From Amblyomma americanum (lineage: Eukaryota > Arthropoda > Arachnida > Ixodida > Ixodidae), in the NCBI RefSeq assembly GCF_052857255.1, contig NC_135505.1, forward strand, positions 46,268,520 through 46,332,519: 64,000 bases of DNA, read 5' to 3'. Positions 10,045-22,414 of the stretch are shown here, piece by piece. A model generated the notes under the pieces. The model had not been told where the DNA came from and ran no database searches. It worked only from the letters and a program-made list of their open reading frames with translations. The translations under genes were made by a program, and so were the position numbers. Positions within the stretch are counted from its first letter, which is position 1; each line of letters opens with the position of its first letter.

Positions 10045-12448
10045 TCGCGACTAGACCTAAGAGATGCAAGGCGCATACAGAAGAAGATTCAGCGCAGAAT
10101 TCAGGCACTGCAAACACAACGGTGGAGGACATTTTGCCAAACACTTGATCCACGGAAGCCTTTGTCACGCGTTTGGAGTGTAGTTCGGGGTCTTCGAACG
10201 TACCCTCAACAGCGCTACCCGTTCAAATCCGTAGCGCTCCACCAAAGGCGCAGTGTGGTTGAGGTAGCCGAAGATTTCTGCGCAAGAATAACAGGCCCTC
10301 CGAATCCAGGCGCAATGCTGCACTGCAACCATGTTCCACCCTCACGGGATTCTCGGATGGATGCACTATTCTCCATGGAAGAACTTGATGCTGCGCTGGC
10401 TTGTTGTAGAAGGTCATCATAACAGGGCCCGATGGTGTGACGTACTCCGCACCTGCCAACCTTGGCCAAGAAGCTCGACGGGCTCTTTTGGACACTTATA
10501 ACAAGTCATGCACTGCTGGCATTGTTCCTCATGATTGGAAGACCAGTCGTCTGGTTCCACTTCTGAAGCCGGGGAAATCACCGCTCGACCTTTCATCATA
10601 CCGTCCAATTGCACTCGCCAGCTGCGTCGGCAAAGTCATGGAAAGAATGCTGCTCACACGCGTGGAATGGTACTTGGAGCGATATCAGATTTATCCAACC
10701 TTCATGTCTTGGTTCCGACGGTGCCGCTCTTCTATCGACAACGTGGTTGACCTTGTAACATCGGTGCACCACAGCAAAAGTTTGAAAAGATTGACTGTGG
10801 CATTGTTTTTGGATATCAAGGGCGCGTACGACAACGTAACGCATCAGGTCATTTTGGACGCAATGGAAGCTGCTGAGATCGGAGGCCGCACGTTCAGCTG
10901 GATACGCAGCTATTTATCAGAGAGGTCGTTTTTTGTCCGGACTGCGGACGCACCAACGTCCTTAAAGCGAAACTCGCGCGGAGTCCCTCAGGGTGGAGTG
11001 CTGAGCCCAGTTCTCATCAACCTTGCTCTTATCGGCCTGGTCGACGTATTGCCACAATCTGCTCAGATCTCGGTATATGCAGACGACATCTGTATTTGGG
11101 CATCAGCGGTTACCCGTCCTCAACTTCGCGCAAGACTTCAAAAAGCGGCATCGATATTGACATCTTATCTTCGCTTGCAGGGCCTGAACATTTCGACCGA
11201 AAAGTGTTCACTTGTGGCGTTCACACGCAAATTAATGTCAGGTTACCCATTCGCATCAATGGCGAAGCCATTCCCTATGAGAGAAGCCACAGATTCCTTG
11301 GTGTTGTCATCGACAGGAACCTCTCGTGGAGTCCACATATCTACGACGTGAGAAAGAGACTAGTTTCGATTGTCCACGTCCTCTCCTTCCACGGGGGAAA
11401 GTCCTGGGGCGCATCAGTGCGCTCGATGCTACAACTGTACCGTTCCCTATTTCTGGGCTACATGCGGTACAGTCTTCCGATATTCAGTTCCGTTAGAAAA
11501 ACAAATATCAAGACTCTTCAAAGTGTGCAAGCGCAAGCTCCCCATATCTGTCTTGGACGGCCTAAATGTGCATTAACAGCACCAGCTGTTTTTGTTGCCC
11601 GGGAACATCCTGTTACTGCATACATTGCTGTTGACACCATGAGAACACATATTCGGCGCCTCACACGGGTTCCCTGTCATCACCTCGCAACACTCCCAAT
11701 AATTAGGCCGCGTACTGCATTCGCCAAAGTCATTGAAGCCCATCGCGCATATCTTCCATCGCAGTTCACCTCTGCGTCAAGACCGAGCTCACACTTATGG
11801 AGTCTTCATGAACCTCGGGTTCACCTCCATATTCCTGAGATCCGTCTACTGTACCACGGCACCGTTTCCAAAGGTCATGACATCATTTTTCAATGGCTGC
11901 CAGGACACTGTGGTATTAACGGTAATCATCAGGCCGATGCGGCTGCGCGTTCTGCTCACAACGACGGACTTCCAGTGAGGATCCCAATATCGAGACCTGA
12001 CGGTGCGTGTGGGCTTCGCCCTTTGGCGCTGGAGCTCACACTTCCAGCGTGGAACACGGGAGAGTTTTGCAACCTCCGCCTCAAGGCACTGGACCCTGAA
12101 CTGCGCCTTCGTCTTCCACCTAACATAGAACGTCGCGACGCAACACTGTCATGCCGTTTATGGATCGGTGTTGCATTTACCAATTACTATGCTTTCCGGA
12201 TGGGGATGGCCGACAGCCCGGCCTATGAGAGCTGTGTTTGTGAGGAGACCATCGCTCATCTTCTCTGTGAGTGCCCTGCATTTGCGAGTGTAAGACATAC
12301 ACTGTATTGTGCCCTGAACCGCCTTGATCCTCGTCCATTAACAGAGCAAAAGATCCTCGGTCCGTGTCCACAGCAGTCAACTGTCCTCAAGGCATACAAG
12401 GCACACTTTGCCTACTTGAGAGCGACTGGATTGAGTGACAAATTGTGA
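10045..12448 (+). pseudogene. LINE-C copy 1: RT with RNase H core deleted
   Basis: 5'-truncated in the EN-RT linker. RT motifs are GPDGV (about 10430), RPIALASCVGKVMERM (about 10600), LDIKGAYDNV (about 10812), GVPQGGVLSP (about 10980) and YADDICIWAS (about 11076). After a frameshift near 11225-11250 the protein continues through the linker to 12448 (ends GLSDKL). Another frameshift lies near 10420. Compared with the 46-kb copy, about 100 codons are missing cleanly between LHIP and EIRLLYHG (about 11836), removing the Asp-Glu-Asp part of RNase H. WLPGHCGINGNHQADAAA and the C-terminal CEETIAHLLCECP finger remain. The deletion keeps frame. Confidence 0.87.
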
Positions 12449-12948
12449 CAGCGTTGTGCGTATGTGTGTTATGCCTTTTTTCCCTTCTCTCTTCCTTCTT
12501 TTAGTCCCCTAATCCCTCATCCCCTGTGCAGGGTAGCCAACTGGAACCCCTTTCTGGTTAACATCCCTGCCTTTCCCTCCTCCTCTTTACCTATCTATCT
12601 GGTTGTGAGGAGACCATCGCTCATCTTCTCTGTGAGTGCCCTGCATTTGCGAGTGTAAGACATACACTGTATTGTGTCCTGAACCGCCTCGATCCTCGTC
12701 CATTTACAGAGCAAAAGATCCTCGGTCGGTGTCCACAGCAGTCGACTGCCCTCAAGGCATACAAGACACTCTTTGCCTTCTTGAGAGCGACTGGATTGAG
12801 TGACAAATTGTGACAGCGTTGTGCGTATGTGTGGTATGCCTTTTTCCCTTCTCTCTTCCTCCTTTTAGTCCCCTAATCCCTCATCCCCTGTGCAGGGTAG
12901 CCAACTGGAACCCCTTTCTGGTTAACATCCCTACCTTTCCCTCCTCCT
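12449..12948 (+). mobile_element. LINE-C 3' UTR plus tandem second copy of the 3' end
   Basis: 12449-12600 is the 3' UTR ending in a three-unit (TATC) tail. 12601-12948 then repeats 12233-12600: C-terminal coding from GTGAGGAGACCATCGC, stop, and 3' UTR. Differences are few (for example GTCGACTGCC for GTCAACTGTC), and the second copy is closer to the 46-kb element at some of these sites, which favours an independent truncated insertion over a simple local duplication. Confidence 0.82.
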
Positions 12949-13330
<382 letters not shown>

Positions 13331-13461
13331 ATTCCTTTATACTATTATTTTAATAAATACCACTGCCACCCCCACCACCGTTATATATGAGGCAGTTAAA
13401 CTGTCATTTCCTATCCTCGGAAAAATATTTAATTTAAGACGCTTGTGCGGGCACACCTAAT

Positions 13462-13725
13462 TTTAGTGGCCGCCATCTTGACTATGACGTAACAGCGAAG
13501 GCCTCATCTTAGATTCGGAAAACCAAAACTATGCCGCCATTTCTTCTCCTGACGTCATAATCACGTGGTTCCTCTTCTATCCGCCATATTTGAGCGCGGC
13601 GTCATTATTGCCAGTTAATTTTAACCGCCATCTTTGATTTTAGATTACGAAACTATGCCGACTGCTTTGAGTATGACGTCAAATTCAAAGCTGACGGCAT
13701 AGTTTTGGAATCTCAAATATGAAAC
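13462..13725. promoter_or_regulatory. Cluster of CRE and YY1-like motifs with a palindrome
   Basis: Contains TGACGTCA at 13550-13557 and 13674-13681, TGACGTAA at 13485-13492, and four CCGCCAT boxes (GCCGCCATCTT at 13469, others near 13534, 13581 and 13625) that resemble YY1 sites. 13632-13722 is an imperfect palindrome centred on the second TGACGTCA: AAACTATGCCG on the left faces CGGCATAGTTTTGG on the right. A third copy of the arm (CAAAACTATGCCGCC) lies at about 13525. It could be a promoter, an enhancer, or the remains of a hairpin transposon; no gene is visible beside it. Confidence 0.45.
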
Positions 13726-15734
13726 ATCAGATCAAGGAAACAGGATTTGTGAAACAAATTTCAGCAAACATCCTGCCCCTAAACATGTAAGCATGAATTG
13801 AAAGAAAAAACTATCAGCTATAGAAGAACTATTGCTTACAAAAATTTTAGAAGTTCAGCAGACCAGGACTCCTCCGCACACCACATTTGATCCGCCTTTG
13901 CCCAGAAAGAAATGTAAATACAATGTGAAGCAGGGACAACATCGCCCGTGCACAGTGCAATAGTTTGGCAAAAATTTATTTATCCCTGCTTGAGAAGCGG
14001 CCACTTCCTTGCATCATCAAACAGCCCGCACACACAGAGAGACGTACCACTGACTACTTATTTTTGCGCTCCCGTCATTGCAAATGCATACTTGAGGCAA
14101 AACAAATCTTGCATAAGCTTTCGCAACTAGGCATACAATAGTGCAAATAGCAGGTGAAATAGCTCGGGGCAGCCTAGCTCAAATATATTGAAATACGGCA
14201 ATCATAGTTAATCAATGAAGTATTCTTCAATATGTGATCATGACCAGTTCAGAAAACAATCCAACGACAATAGATTGCTTGAATTTTTTGTTTGATTGGT
14301 TTACCGTTGCATACATGGAATTTCCTATAACCAATACATCTTTCCTTCCATGATTAGTTGTAAATTTTGATTTCCGAGATTTAATGTTTCGACGTGATAC
14401 ATAGGGACCTAGGGACCCCGTAGTAGAGGGTTCCCCATTAATCTGGACGACTAGCCGTTTTCAACATGTACTGATTTCGCACAGCACACGGGCGTTTTTG
14501 CATCTCGTCTCTATCTCGTACGGCCGCCGCTGCCTGCATCGAAGAACCCGCAAACTTCGGATCAGCAGCCGAACACAAGAGCCTCATAGCAAACAGGAAG
14601 AGTTTTATGATTACTTCATGACATTTAATAATGCACATTCCATTCTGCAATTATAAGCATAACGAATGCCTTCTGAATCCGAATGTCATTCAATACAATC
14701 AGAGCAAGTTTAATTGAAGCACTCAGATGCCACAGGAGAGTTGTTGACAAGAACAAAATCTTGACAGAATGCAATCGAGCAGACTTCAATAAGCAGAAAT
14801 AATTCTCGCATTTCCTACCTGTTTTTAAACGAACCGGATCGCTTTGAAGCTATGCCACGTTGCCAGCACAAACGAGTTACAAAGGTTCAAATTTATTGAC
14901 AGCTTTCGTAAATGCAGCAGAACATAGAGGACAGTATGTGATGAAACCTGTACTGATTTAAGGAAAGTTGGAACACACTCAAACGCAATGTTATGATACA
15001 TCCAACGTTACACTTTGGTATGTAAAACTGTGTCTAATAGTGCTTTGTGATTTCTTCATCAAACCAGCGCCAAACAAGCCATTGGTTCAGTCAGGTGCAT
15101 TAGGGACTTATCCGCAATTATTCCGAAGCGTTCAACGCACAAAACAAATGGGGGCCGACTTCTTTTTGTGCAAAACTAGGTCCACATTTCAGCGCATATA
15201 TCGCGGGAAAACTGCAAACAGCAGCGTGAAGCGGCCACTAGCGCGAAACAAACAACGAGGAAAAACGTTCCGAGAAAGAGGGTAGAGCGTTCACTTCGCG
15301 CGCGTAGCAAGTAGCCACTAGTGACTGCAACGCCAAATTGGTAAATGAGTTGCTAAATTCCTAAAACTAAAATAAATAAAAACATAAAAACAATCAACAA
15401 ACTGCACCTCATACTTTTATGTCAACCTAAGCATTTACAGCTTGCAGAAGGATTTCTTTTCACTTGAAATGGTTAAAAGAGCATTGGCCTAGGCTGTAGA
15501 TTGTATCACCACCGAGCGGGGTGACACCAAGCTCTAAGCCGCGTTCCGCAGGACTCAAGGAAGAATGTGCGCGGGCGGACTAAGCCGGAAATGACAGCAT
15601 ATCCTGCGGGCGTCCAGCCGGGCGCATCCGCCGGTCAGCCGAGGCAGAACAGAGGCGTTCGCTACATGAAGCAAACTTAATCATTCTCTTAACGATATTG
15701 AGTTTTTAAGACCCACTTGCTAAGTAGTGGTATG
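13726..15734. other. AT-rich stretch with one SINE remnant
   Basis: Apart from the SINE remnant at 14405-14570 I see no gene, repeat or motif cluster. The short open frames lack recognisable domains. Confidence 0.6.
14405..14570 (-). mobile_element. Old SINE remnant
   Basis: Diverged reverse-oriented core and head: CGTAGTAGAGGGTTCC, ACATGTACTGATTTCGCACAGCACACGGG, CATCTCGTCTC and GGATCAGCAGCCGA. The tail is missing. Confidence 0.6.
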
Positions 15735-16085
15735 TTGGTGGTGGTGAAAACATTTATTAGAAAGGGAAAAGCGGTATGTTTGGATCAGCCCGTTAGGAAC
15801 CGATCCTCACAAGCACTAGGTGGAGGTAACTAGTTTCAGACCCCTGTGGCGGTGCCCGCCGCCCAAGCGCGCCCGACTAAGGCTTGTTATTCCTGTAAGC
15901 CGTGGCAGCAGAGCGAGGTCGCCTCCCAGCCCTCCCTGGTTGGGTTGGGTTGGGGATGTGGAGAATAGCCGGGTTGGAGGGGCAGGCCCACACCATTTGA
16001 TAGGTATCAGATGACACCGCTCCACATTGTGTGAAGCTGGCGTTAAAGGAGTTTTCAAAATGTTTTAGGGTTAGCTGCATTCGAT
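15735..16085 (-). mobile_element. LINE-B-like 3' end, 5' truncated
   Basis: Reading leftward it encodes LKHFENSF, CGAVSSDTYQMVWACPSNP and a Pro-Asn-rich stretch, matching the C-terminus of LINE-B (CGEVSDTFHMVWACQSNP at about 28520). The 3' UTR ends ATAAATGTTTTCACCACCACC as in LINE-B. Stops in the C-terminal part show decay. Confidence 0.8.
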
Positions 16086-16175
16086 GTGGACCGTGATTAA
16101 CATGATTTCGCACTGCGGACCAAAGAAGCAAGTTTTGAGTACAATGCGCGGTTATTCCACCGGCGCGCCTGCTCT

Positions 16176-17067
16176 TCAAACAGTAAAATACCGATATCTG
16201 ATAAACGCAGAGCCATCTAATAGTTTGCGTGCATTTCTTGCATATGTTGAATGCAATGGCCCGAATAAAACGTGGACAGGTTTAACAGGCTTGCCGTGAT
16301 CTACACCTTCTTTAATCGACGGCGGCAGCTTTCTGCCAATATCCTGTATGTGTGTGTCTTCTTGATGTCCTGAGCTACACGTTGTAGAAACGTTTCTGAA
16401 GAAACGTCTTGCTGTAGACATCTTAGGGAAGTTACTAAAAATTTTGCTCCCGATGTATACGACACTTTTCGACATAGCGCTACCGTTGTAAAGCCATTTT
16501 CATCTGTGTTAGGACGTTTCTATGACGTTTTGGTTCGTGAGTATAAGCGCACTGATTCTTTAATGGCGCCTGCTGGCTTCGCGGCCAGCAATTCCTGCTA
16601 ATGTGATGGTTTTGGCGCGGATAAAACATTTCGCAGGCCGGAAGCTTCCCTCCGTTTCGGCGACGCGGTAGCCTTCGGTGCGGTGGCCAGTGCAAGAGCA
16701 AAGAAAACATCTTTCCATTTTCCAGCTACAATGCACTCGTCTCTTTGTTCACCTATTTGCTCAGTGTTGGATGTTGCTCTCTCCCGTTGGACCTCACGAC
16801 GTTTTAAAGTTTGACCACCCGTGAGTGTCAACGTATTGTACCACCTCTCTACCAATTCTCCGAAGATAGAACCTTTCTCCGCTTTCAGAAGGAGCTCCAG
16901 TCGTACGGAATAATTTGAAAGGAACCGGTTCCTCTCATTGAATTCAAATAAAGCTTTGTACTGCTCTCTAACGTTCACTAGTTCTTCCCGTCGCTCGAGA
17001 AAACCCCTCAGCCGTGCAAAAGACTGGAAACACGTGTTCTTTTTCTTCGCTGCTCGCGTATTAAATT
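16176..17067 (-). other. Two open frames without recognised homology
   Basis: A 99-codon frame (16176-16475) and a frame open from about 17067 down to 16598 (about 156 codons, first ATG-type start at 16978). The second is rich in Glu, Lys, Leu and Asn (NERNRFLSNY, LLLKAEKG, GELVERWYN), unlike the Arg/Pro-rich noise frames nearby. A pyrimidine-rich TTTCTGTAG lies immediately upstream on the minus strand and could be a splice acceptor. I know no matching family. It may be a host exon, a transposon exon or chance. Confidence 0.2.
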
Positions 17068-17068
17068 T

Positions 17069-17852
17069 CTACAGAAACGTTTCCTCGGTCATTCTAAAGC
17101 GCAGCATCAGTCCTAGCTTTAAATAATCATATCTCGTGCAGTAGGCCTGGGCCCCCAGCAGAAAATAGCTAGTGCCTGGCACTCAGTCATAGACTAAGGG
17201 CCGTGGAGCATTGTTCCCATGGCCAACCTTGGCCCTTCGCCGAGGATTATTACCCCCCGTGACTCTTGGCCACACGCTCGAAACACATTAAATGGGCGTC
17301 TATGTTGTCGAACTGTTCATCCAATACTACGATCAGATTTTGCGGCGTTACTATGTTTGCGCGCACTGTCTTCCTCTCTCGGGATCTGGATCTAGTTCAT
17401 TTCAGAACTTTTTCTCCTCAGCAAGACTACCTTTTTTTCAAGCAAAACCACTCTGAGTTCTCCAGAAACGCTTCCTCGGTCATTCTAAAGTGCAGCATCA
17501 GTCTTTGCTTTAAATATTCATAACTCGAGCAGTAGGCCTGGGCCTCCAGCAGAAAATATCTAGTGCCTGGCACTCAATCATAGGCTAAGGGCCGTGGAGC
17601 ATTGTTTCCATGGCCAACCTTGACTCTTGGCCGAGGATAATTGCCCCCCGTGGTTCTTGGCCACACGCTCGAAACACATTAAGTTGACGTCGATGTCGTC
17701 GAACTGTTCATCCAATACTGCCATCAGATTTTGCGGCCTTACTTTGTTTGCGCGCACTGTCTCGTGATCTGGATCTGTTCCATTTCAGAGCTTTCTCTCC
17801 TCAGCAGGACTACCTCTTTTTTTTCAAGCAAAACCATTCTAAGCTCTCGGTC
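17069..17852. repeat. Tandem duplication, two units of about 391 bp
   Basis: Unit 1 (17069-17459) and unit 2 (17460-17852) align end to end. Landmarks: AGAAACGTTTCCTCGG / AGAAACGCTTCCTCGG, GCAGTAGGCCTGGGC, GGGCCGTGGAGCATTGTT, CCACACGCTCGAAACACATTAA, TTGTTTGCGCGCACTGTC and TTTTCAAGCAAAACCA. Divergence is around 10 percent with small indels. No function recognised. Confidence 0.9.
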
Positions 17853-17864
17853 TTTTCTTTGCCT

Positions 17865-18100
17865 GATCCCCCAGACGCCTTTCAATATTTCTGTAAAGCG
17901 GTCTGTATACATGAGAACGATTATTTACCTTCGAAGCTGCACCGTCGAAGGTCCCCCAGACGGCATTCTCTTTCCGATTCTGCTGTCACCTAGAGCGCTG
18001 TTTATTTCGCTCCTCTCTGTGCTTGGCTATAATCTTGCTGTATTCATGAGAACAATTGTTTACCTTCGAAGTTGCAGCTTCAACCCTGTTTGACAAGCGC
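17865..18100. repeat. Second tandem duplication, ~131-bp period
   Basis: CATGAGAACGATTATTTACC with TTCGAAGCTGCA at about 17912 recurs as CATGAGAACAATTGTTTACC with TTCGAAGTTGCA at about 18043. Flanking similarity is weaker. It directly follows the 391-bp pair. 18101-18479 holds nothing I recognise. Confidence 0.6.
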
Positions 18101-18479
18101 ATCAAAATCGATTTTTGCCGTCAGACTCAAGGCGACAACAGACGTTTTTACCACGAGCACGACTTTCCAAACAGGTTTCTCTAGAGCCTTATTACCGACA
18201 CGCGGCTCATCAGTTCGAATCATGGACGGCAATTATCCTTGAAAGCTGATGAACTAACTACAGATCCCCAGTACGTGTCTTTATGCCGCATTCCCGCCTT
18301 CCGATACAACAGCGGGTGAGGTCAACGGAAGTTGAACGGCTTGTCCCGGAAGTCAGGTTTCTGATATGTGACTCAATGCAAAAAGTAGGCTTTTCACAGA
18401 TTTGTCTGCAGAGTTTCGCGTTATTATCGTGTAATTTTTGGCTTATATTACAGAAATAAGGACGCTGAACTCGAGAGAT

Positions 18480-19250
18480 AGGCAGGTAACAACTTTATTG
18501 ATTAATGCAAAAAAAGGGAGGAGAGAGGGGAACAGAGGAAGCCGGACGACGATAGGCCCTTGGGACGCTCTAGGTGGCCGGACACTTTTGTGCTTCGGCG
18601 ACTCCTCAGACCCAGCCCACTGTCAGAAGCTGCATCTCCGGCAGCGAGCTCCGCAGAGCAGCCTCCCATTGCTCCAGATGTCCTGGCCATTACCACAGTG
18701 GTATGGCTTTGTTTGGGGCAGTTCGGAAAGGCGTGATTATAAAGTCGGTTCTGGTACTAGGACACTTGTGGCAGTCAGGAGAGGTTTCACCAATGCCTAT
18801 AGTGTAGAGAAGGAAAAGGGCTGGGACTGCGGCCGTTTGATGCCAGCGCAACAAAGATTGGTAATTTATGGAAAGAGATTAATGTGGTGGAGGGTATGTT
18901 AGTCTTGAATTTCTATAAAGCAGGCTGTGGTCGTGTTAGTCGAGGCGCCGATCCCTGGCACTGCGAGACGAAAGCAGGTTGCTCTCAGCCCGGATGCCGA
19001 CTGTTCAGGATTGAACATGAGCGGCCCTATTGGTGGGTGTTCGCTGTGTGTAGGGAGGCAGATTAATATGGTGAGGCGATTTTTTTGAGGAGCGGTGAAT
19101 ATGCTGAGATTTTTGCACCTAGGGAGGGAATTTTACGAATGAAATAATTAATAATTGCTGTTTTGGAGTCTGCGAAAATATACTGAGCGGAGGACTGGGC
19201 GATTGCTAAGGCAACTGTTGCCTGTCCGCATTCAGGGAATCTTGCCAATT
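18480..19250 (-). pseudogene. LINE 3' fragment with partial RNase H
   Basis: Leftward, 19250-19063 encodes RNase H pieces (TVALAIAQSS, FADSKTAI). Then comes a decayed linker, a C-terminal stretch WEAALRSSLPEMQLLTVGW (about 18640) and a 3' UTR ending AATAAAGTTGTTACC near 18490. Stops and frameshifts are frequent. The C-terminal WEAAL motif groups it with the EN-RT-RNase H LINEs of this window. No RT remains. Confidence 0.7.
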
Positions 19251-19299
19251 TGAAATAGACGCAGTGTCACATATAATAGGAAGTCTAAAATAAATCTAA

Positions 19300-19745
19300 G
19301 GAGGATAGTGGTGTAAAAAGAAGACGAGGATGTTGGCGATAAGGATGACGTGGATTAACCGAAGACTAAAGAAGATGAAGAAGCATTCGGTGAGGTGGAG
19401 AAAGATGTTGGGTGGAAAAGAAAAGACGACGACAAGGCTTACGTGGACTAATGCCAAGGCTATAAAAGGGCGAGAGAGAGAACGAGGCACGAGCAAGAAC
19501 AATAGAGAAGCGGAGGCTCCGGTGGGTGAGGGACGCTTCAGCTGGAAGAGAGCGACGCCGGCTACTGCTCCGGTGAGCTCGCGTTCTGCGGCTTCGCATC
19601 GCGGACTTTCTGCCGTTCCTGAGCCCGTTCGGGGAGTCAACCGAGGACGCTACCAACTGATACGGCCAGGGGTGTCTCCAGCGCTGTTGCCAGCCATCCT
19701 GGTGGTGCCCCCCCCCCCCTTTGTAACGGATCTTCCCAGAGAACA
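19300..19745 (+). repeat. Outer inverted repeat, left copy, with TATA box
   Basis: Matches 22570-23150 in reverse complement (GGATGACGTGGATTAACCG, AAAGAAGACGACGA/GAGAAGACGACGA, AAGGCTTACGTGGACTAA, GGTGTCTCCAGCGCTGTTGCC). TATAAAAGGGC at about 19459 followed by a GC-rich stretch looks like a retroelement LTR promoter, but the LTR ends cannot be fixed. A 12-base C run lies at about 19709-19720. Confidence 0.65.
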
Positions 19746-21440
19746 CTCGGAACAAATTAATTTACTAGGGGTCATTCCACGCCAAACGTCCCAGACGTTG
19801 TGCTAGACCATCTCCTATTTGTTCAAAAAAATTTATCTGAACGTATCATAATGTGAGTAATGAAAGTCTGAAATAATTTTGCCGAACAATATTTATTCGT
19901 GAGCTAAGGGCAGTTTGAATATTTAGAAAGTGCGAGAAACCAGGCACTGCTAAATAATTAATAATAAGGTCAAATGTTTCGATAACACCTCAAAAACGTT
20001 TTCATTTACATTTTCTCAAATTCTACCTTTTGATATAATTCGGAGGATGCAGCTTTACTCGGCATAAATATAAAAAAAATCGAAAAACGTATGAAACTGT
20101 ACCATTTATGTCGTTTTTTTGTTTTAAATATCAACTTGCTCTCGCAAATTTTGAAATCGCCGTTTTTTCGTTTAAATGTCTAGCACCTATATGAAATGTT
20201 ATAGGAGATGAAACTGCGTACATCAAAGTGAAAAAAATACTAAAGTTGCAAAAGCTGCGTTTTGATCCAAAACACTCGTTAATTCACCCTAAGGTGTTCT
20301 AAGTAAACATACAAACAATAACGGGTTTTGTAGAACGGTTTATTGTATTTCGTTTCTGAAAATTTCATCGCGGTAATTTTTGCTTAAAGCGAGCAAAGAA
20401 TATTTAAAATTGAGCTATTGGGCCGCAAGTTGCGTCGTCTCTTAACGCCTCTTCACCGCAGAGCACGACACCTGGCATGGCACAACACTTACGGCCAGAT
20501 AGCTTCGTTTGCTGTGGTTCGCTCTCGTTCTTTTTTAGGACTGGAGCTAAATAAAATATCGCGCGACATTCGGCGGATGGTATGCAATAAACAAGCCTGT
20601 TTTCGCTTTCGAAGTTCGAACAGAGCCGCTTTGGTGCGGGGAGGCCAAGAGAAGAAATACAACCGTATTCAACGTGCTATCTCGCATGGACCACTAGGAA
20701 TAGTGACCAGCTGGAATGGCAGCTGTATCACAAGACCTTTATTTATATCCGAATAAGATAGCGAAGAGCAGGCGCCTCGGAGCGCACGTGAAGGTGCGAA
20801 GTGCACACTGCTGCGGCGAGTAACGCGAGACGCTCTGGCAGTGTAGGCGGCCCGCTCGCGCACAGGTGCGTCGCTTACATGAAGGTGCGTCGCCAGCATA
20901 GTGGCTGGTTTACAGTTGTCGCTAGAGCATTAATGCAGAAATTGCACTGAATAAATCAACTACAACAAACACATCACACCGGAAACAACCGGGCACAAGC
21001 CTCTGACGGCCACAAGGGTCTGGTACCACGCAGTGCTATTGCGCCGCGGATTGTGTCAACACCGGATCGTTCTGGTCATTTACAGATTGGTGCCTCACAA
21101 GGTCTTATGCTGGTGATTACGTCTCTCGTGGCACCCGACAAGAATGACTGATTGCGAAAAAACCCCACCAAACAACTAGATCACTTGGGCAGGTGCCACC
21201 CTAGCAACGTAAAGGAAATATTCTCCCACGAATACCTGTTCGACAACTAAACTTTCCGATGCTTGCCTGCAGTGCAAACCTCACTTAAGAACAAGAACTA
21301 CAGTTTTCGTGTGGCTACAGTGTCGGCAGTGTCGTGCTCTCCGGTGAAGAGGCGTTAAGAGACGACGCAACTTGCGGCCCGAGAGCTCAACTTCAAAAAT
21401 TCTTTCCTCATTTTAAACAATTACCTCGATACAAATTTCG

Positions 21441-21830
<390 letters not shown>

Positions 21831-22414
21831 AATGGAAGGCAATAAAAGTTTCTACGTGAGCCCCTATTGTTGGTATTTTTACTTCACCATCACAGGGCGA
21901 AATAACAAGTGTTTTTGGCTCAAAACGCACTTTTTGCAACTTTAGTATTTTTTATGGGCGCAGTTTCATCACTTGTAAAATATGTTATAGGTACTAGAAA
22001 TCTAGAGGAACAAAGTGACTTTTTCCGAATTTCCGAGAGCAAGTTGATTTTTAGAGCAAAAATTGACAAGTAAGATACCTTTTCATACTTTGTTTCGAAT
22101 TTTAAAAAACATTTATGCCGTGTAAAGCTGTAGGCTCTTTATCATATCGCAAGACAGAATCTGTGAAAATGTCAATTAAAAAAATTTTGAAGTGTTTTCG
22201 TCAAATTTGAATTGGTTATTAATCATTGAGCAGTGCCTGGTTTCTAGCCTTTTCTAAATATTCGAACTGCCCTAACCTCCCGAATATATTATTTTCTGCA
22301 GAAATATTAAAGGCTTTCATTGCGCACATTAGAATAAGTTGCCATGAACTTCTTGAACAAACTGGAGATGGTCGAGCGCAATGCCTGGGACGTTTGGCGT
22401 GGAATGACACCTAG

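Noticed and set aside
17266..17760. Short peptide frame (minus strand, core LDEQFD..ID..LMCFERVAK) kept in both 391-bp tandem units, first taken as a duplicated exon
   Set aside because: By eye, about eight of nine base differences between the two units within the frame change the amino acid, so there is no sign of selection on protein; the frame is probably retained because few indels occurred.
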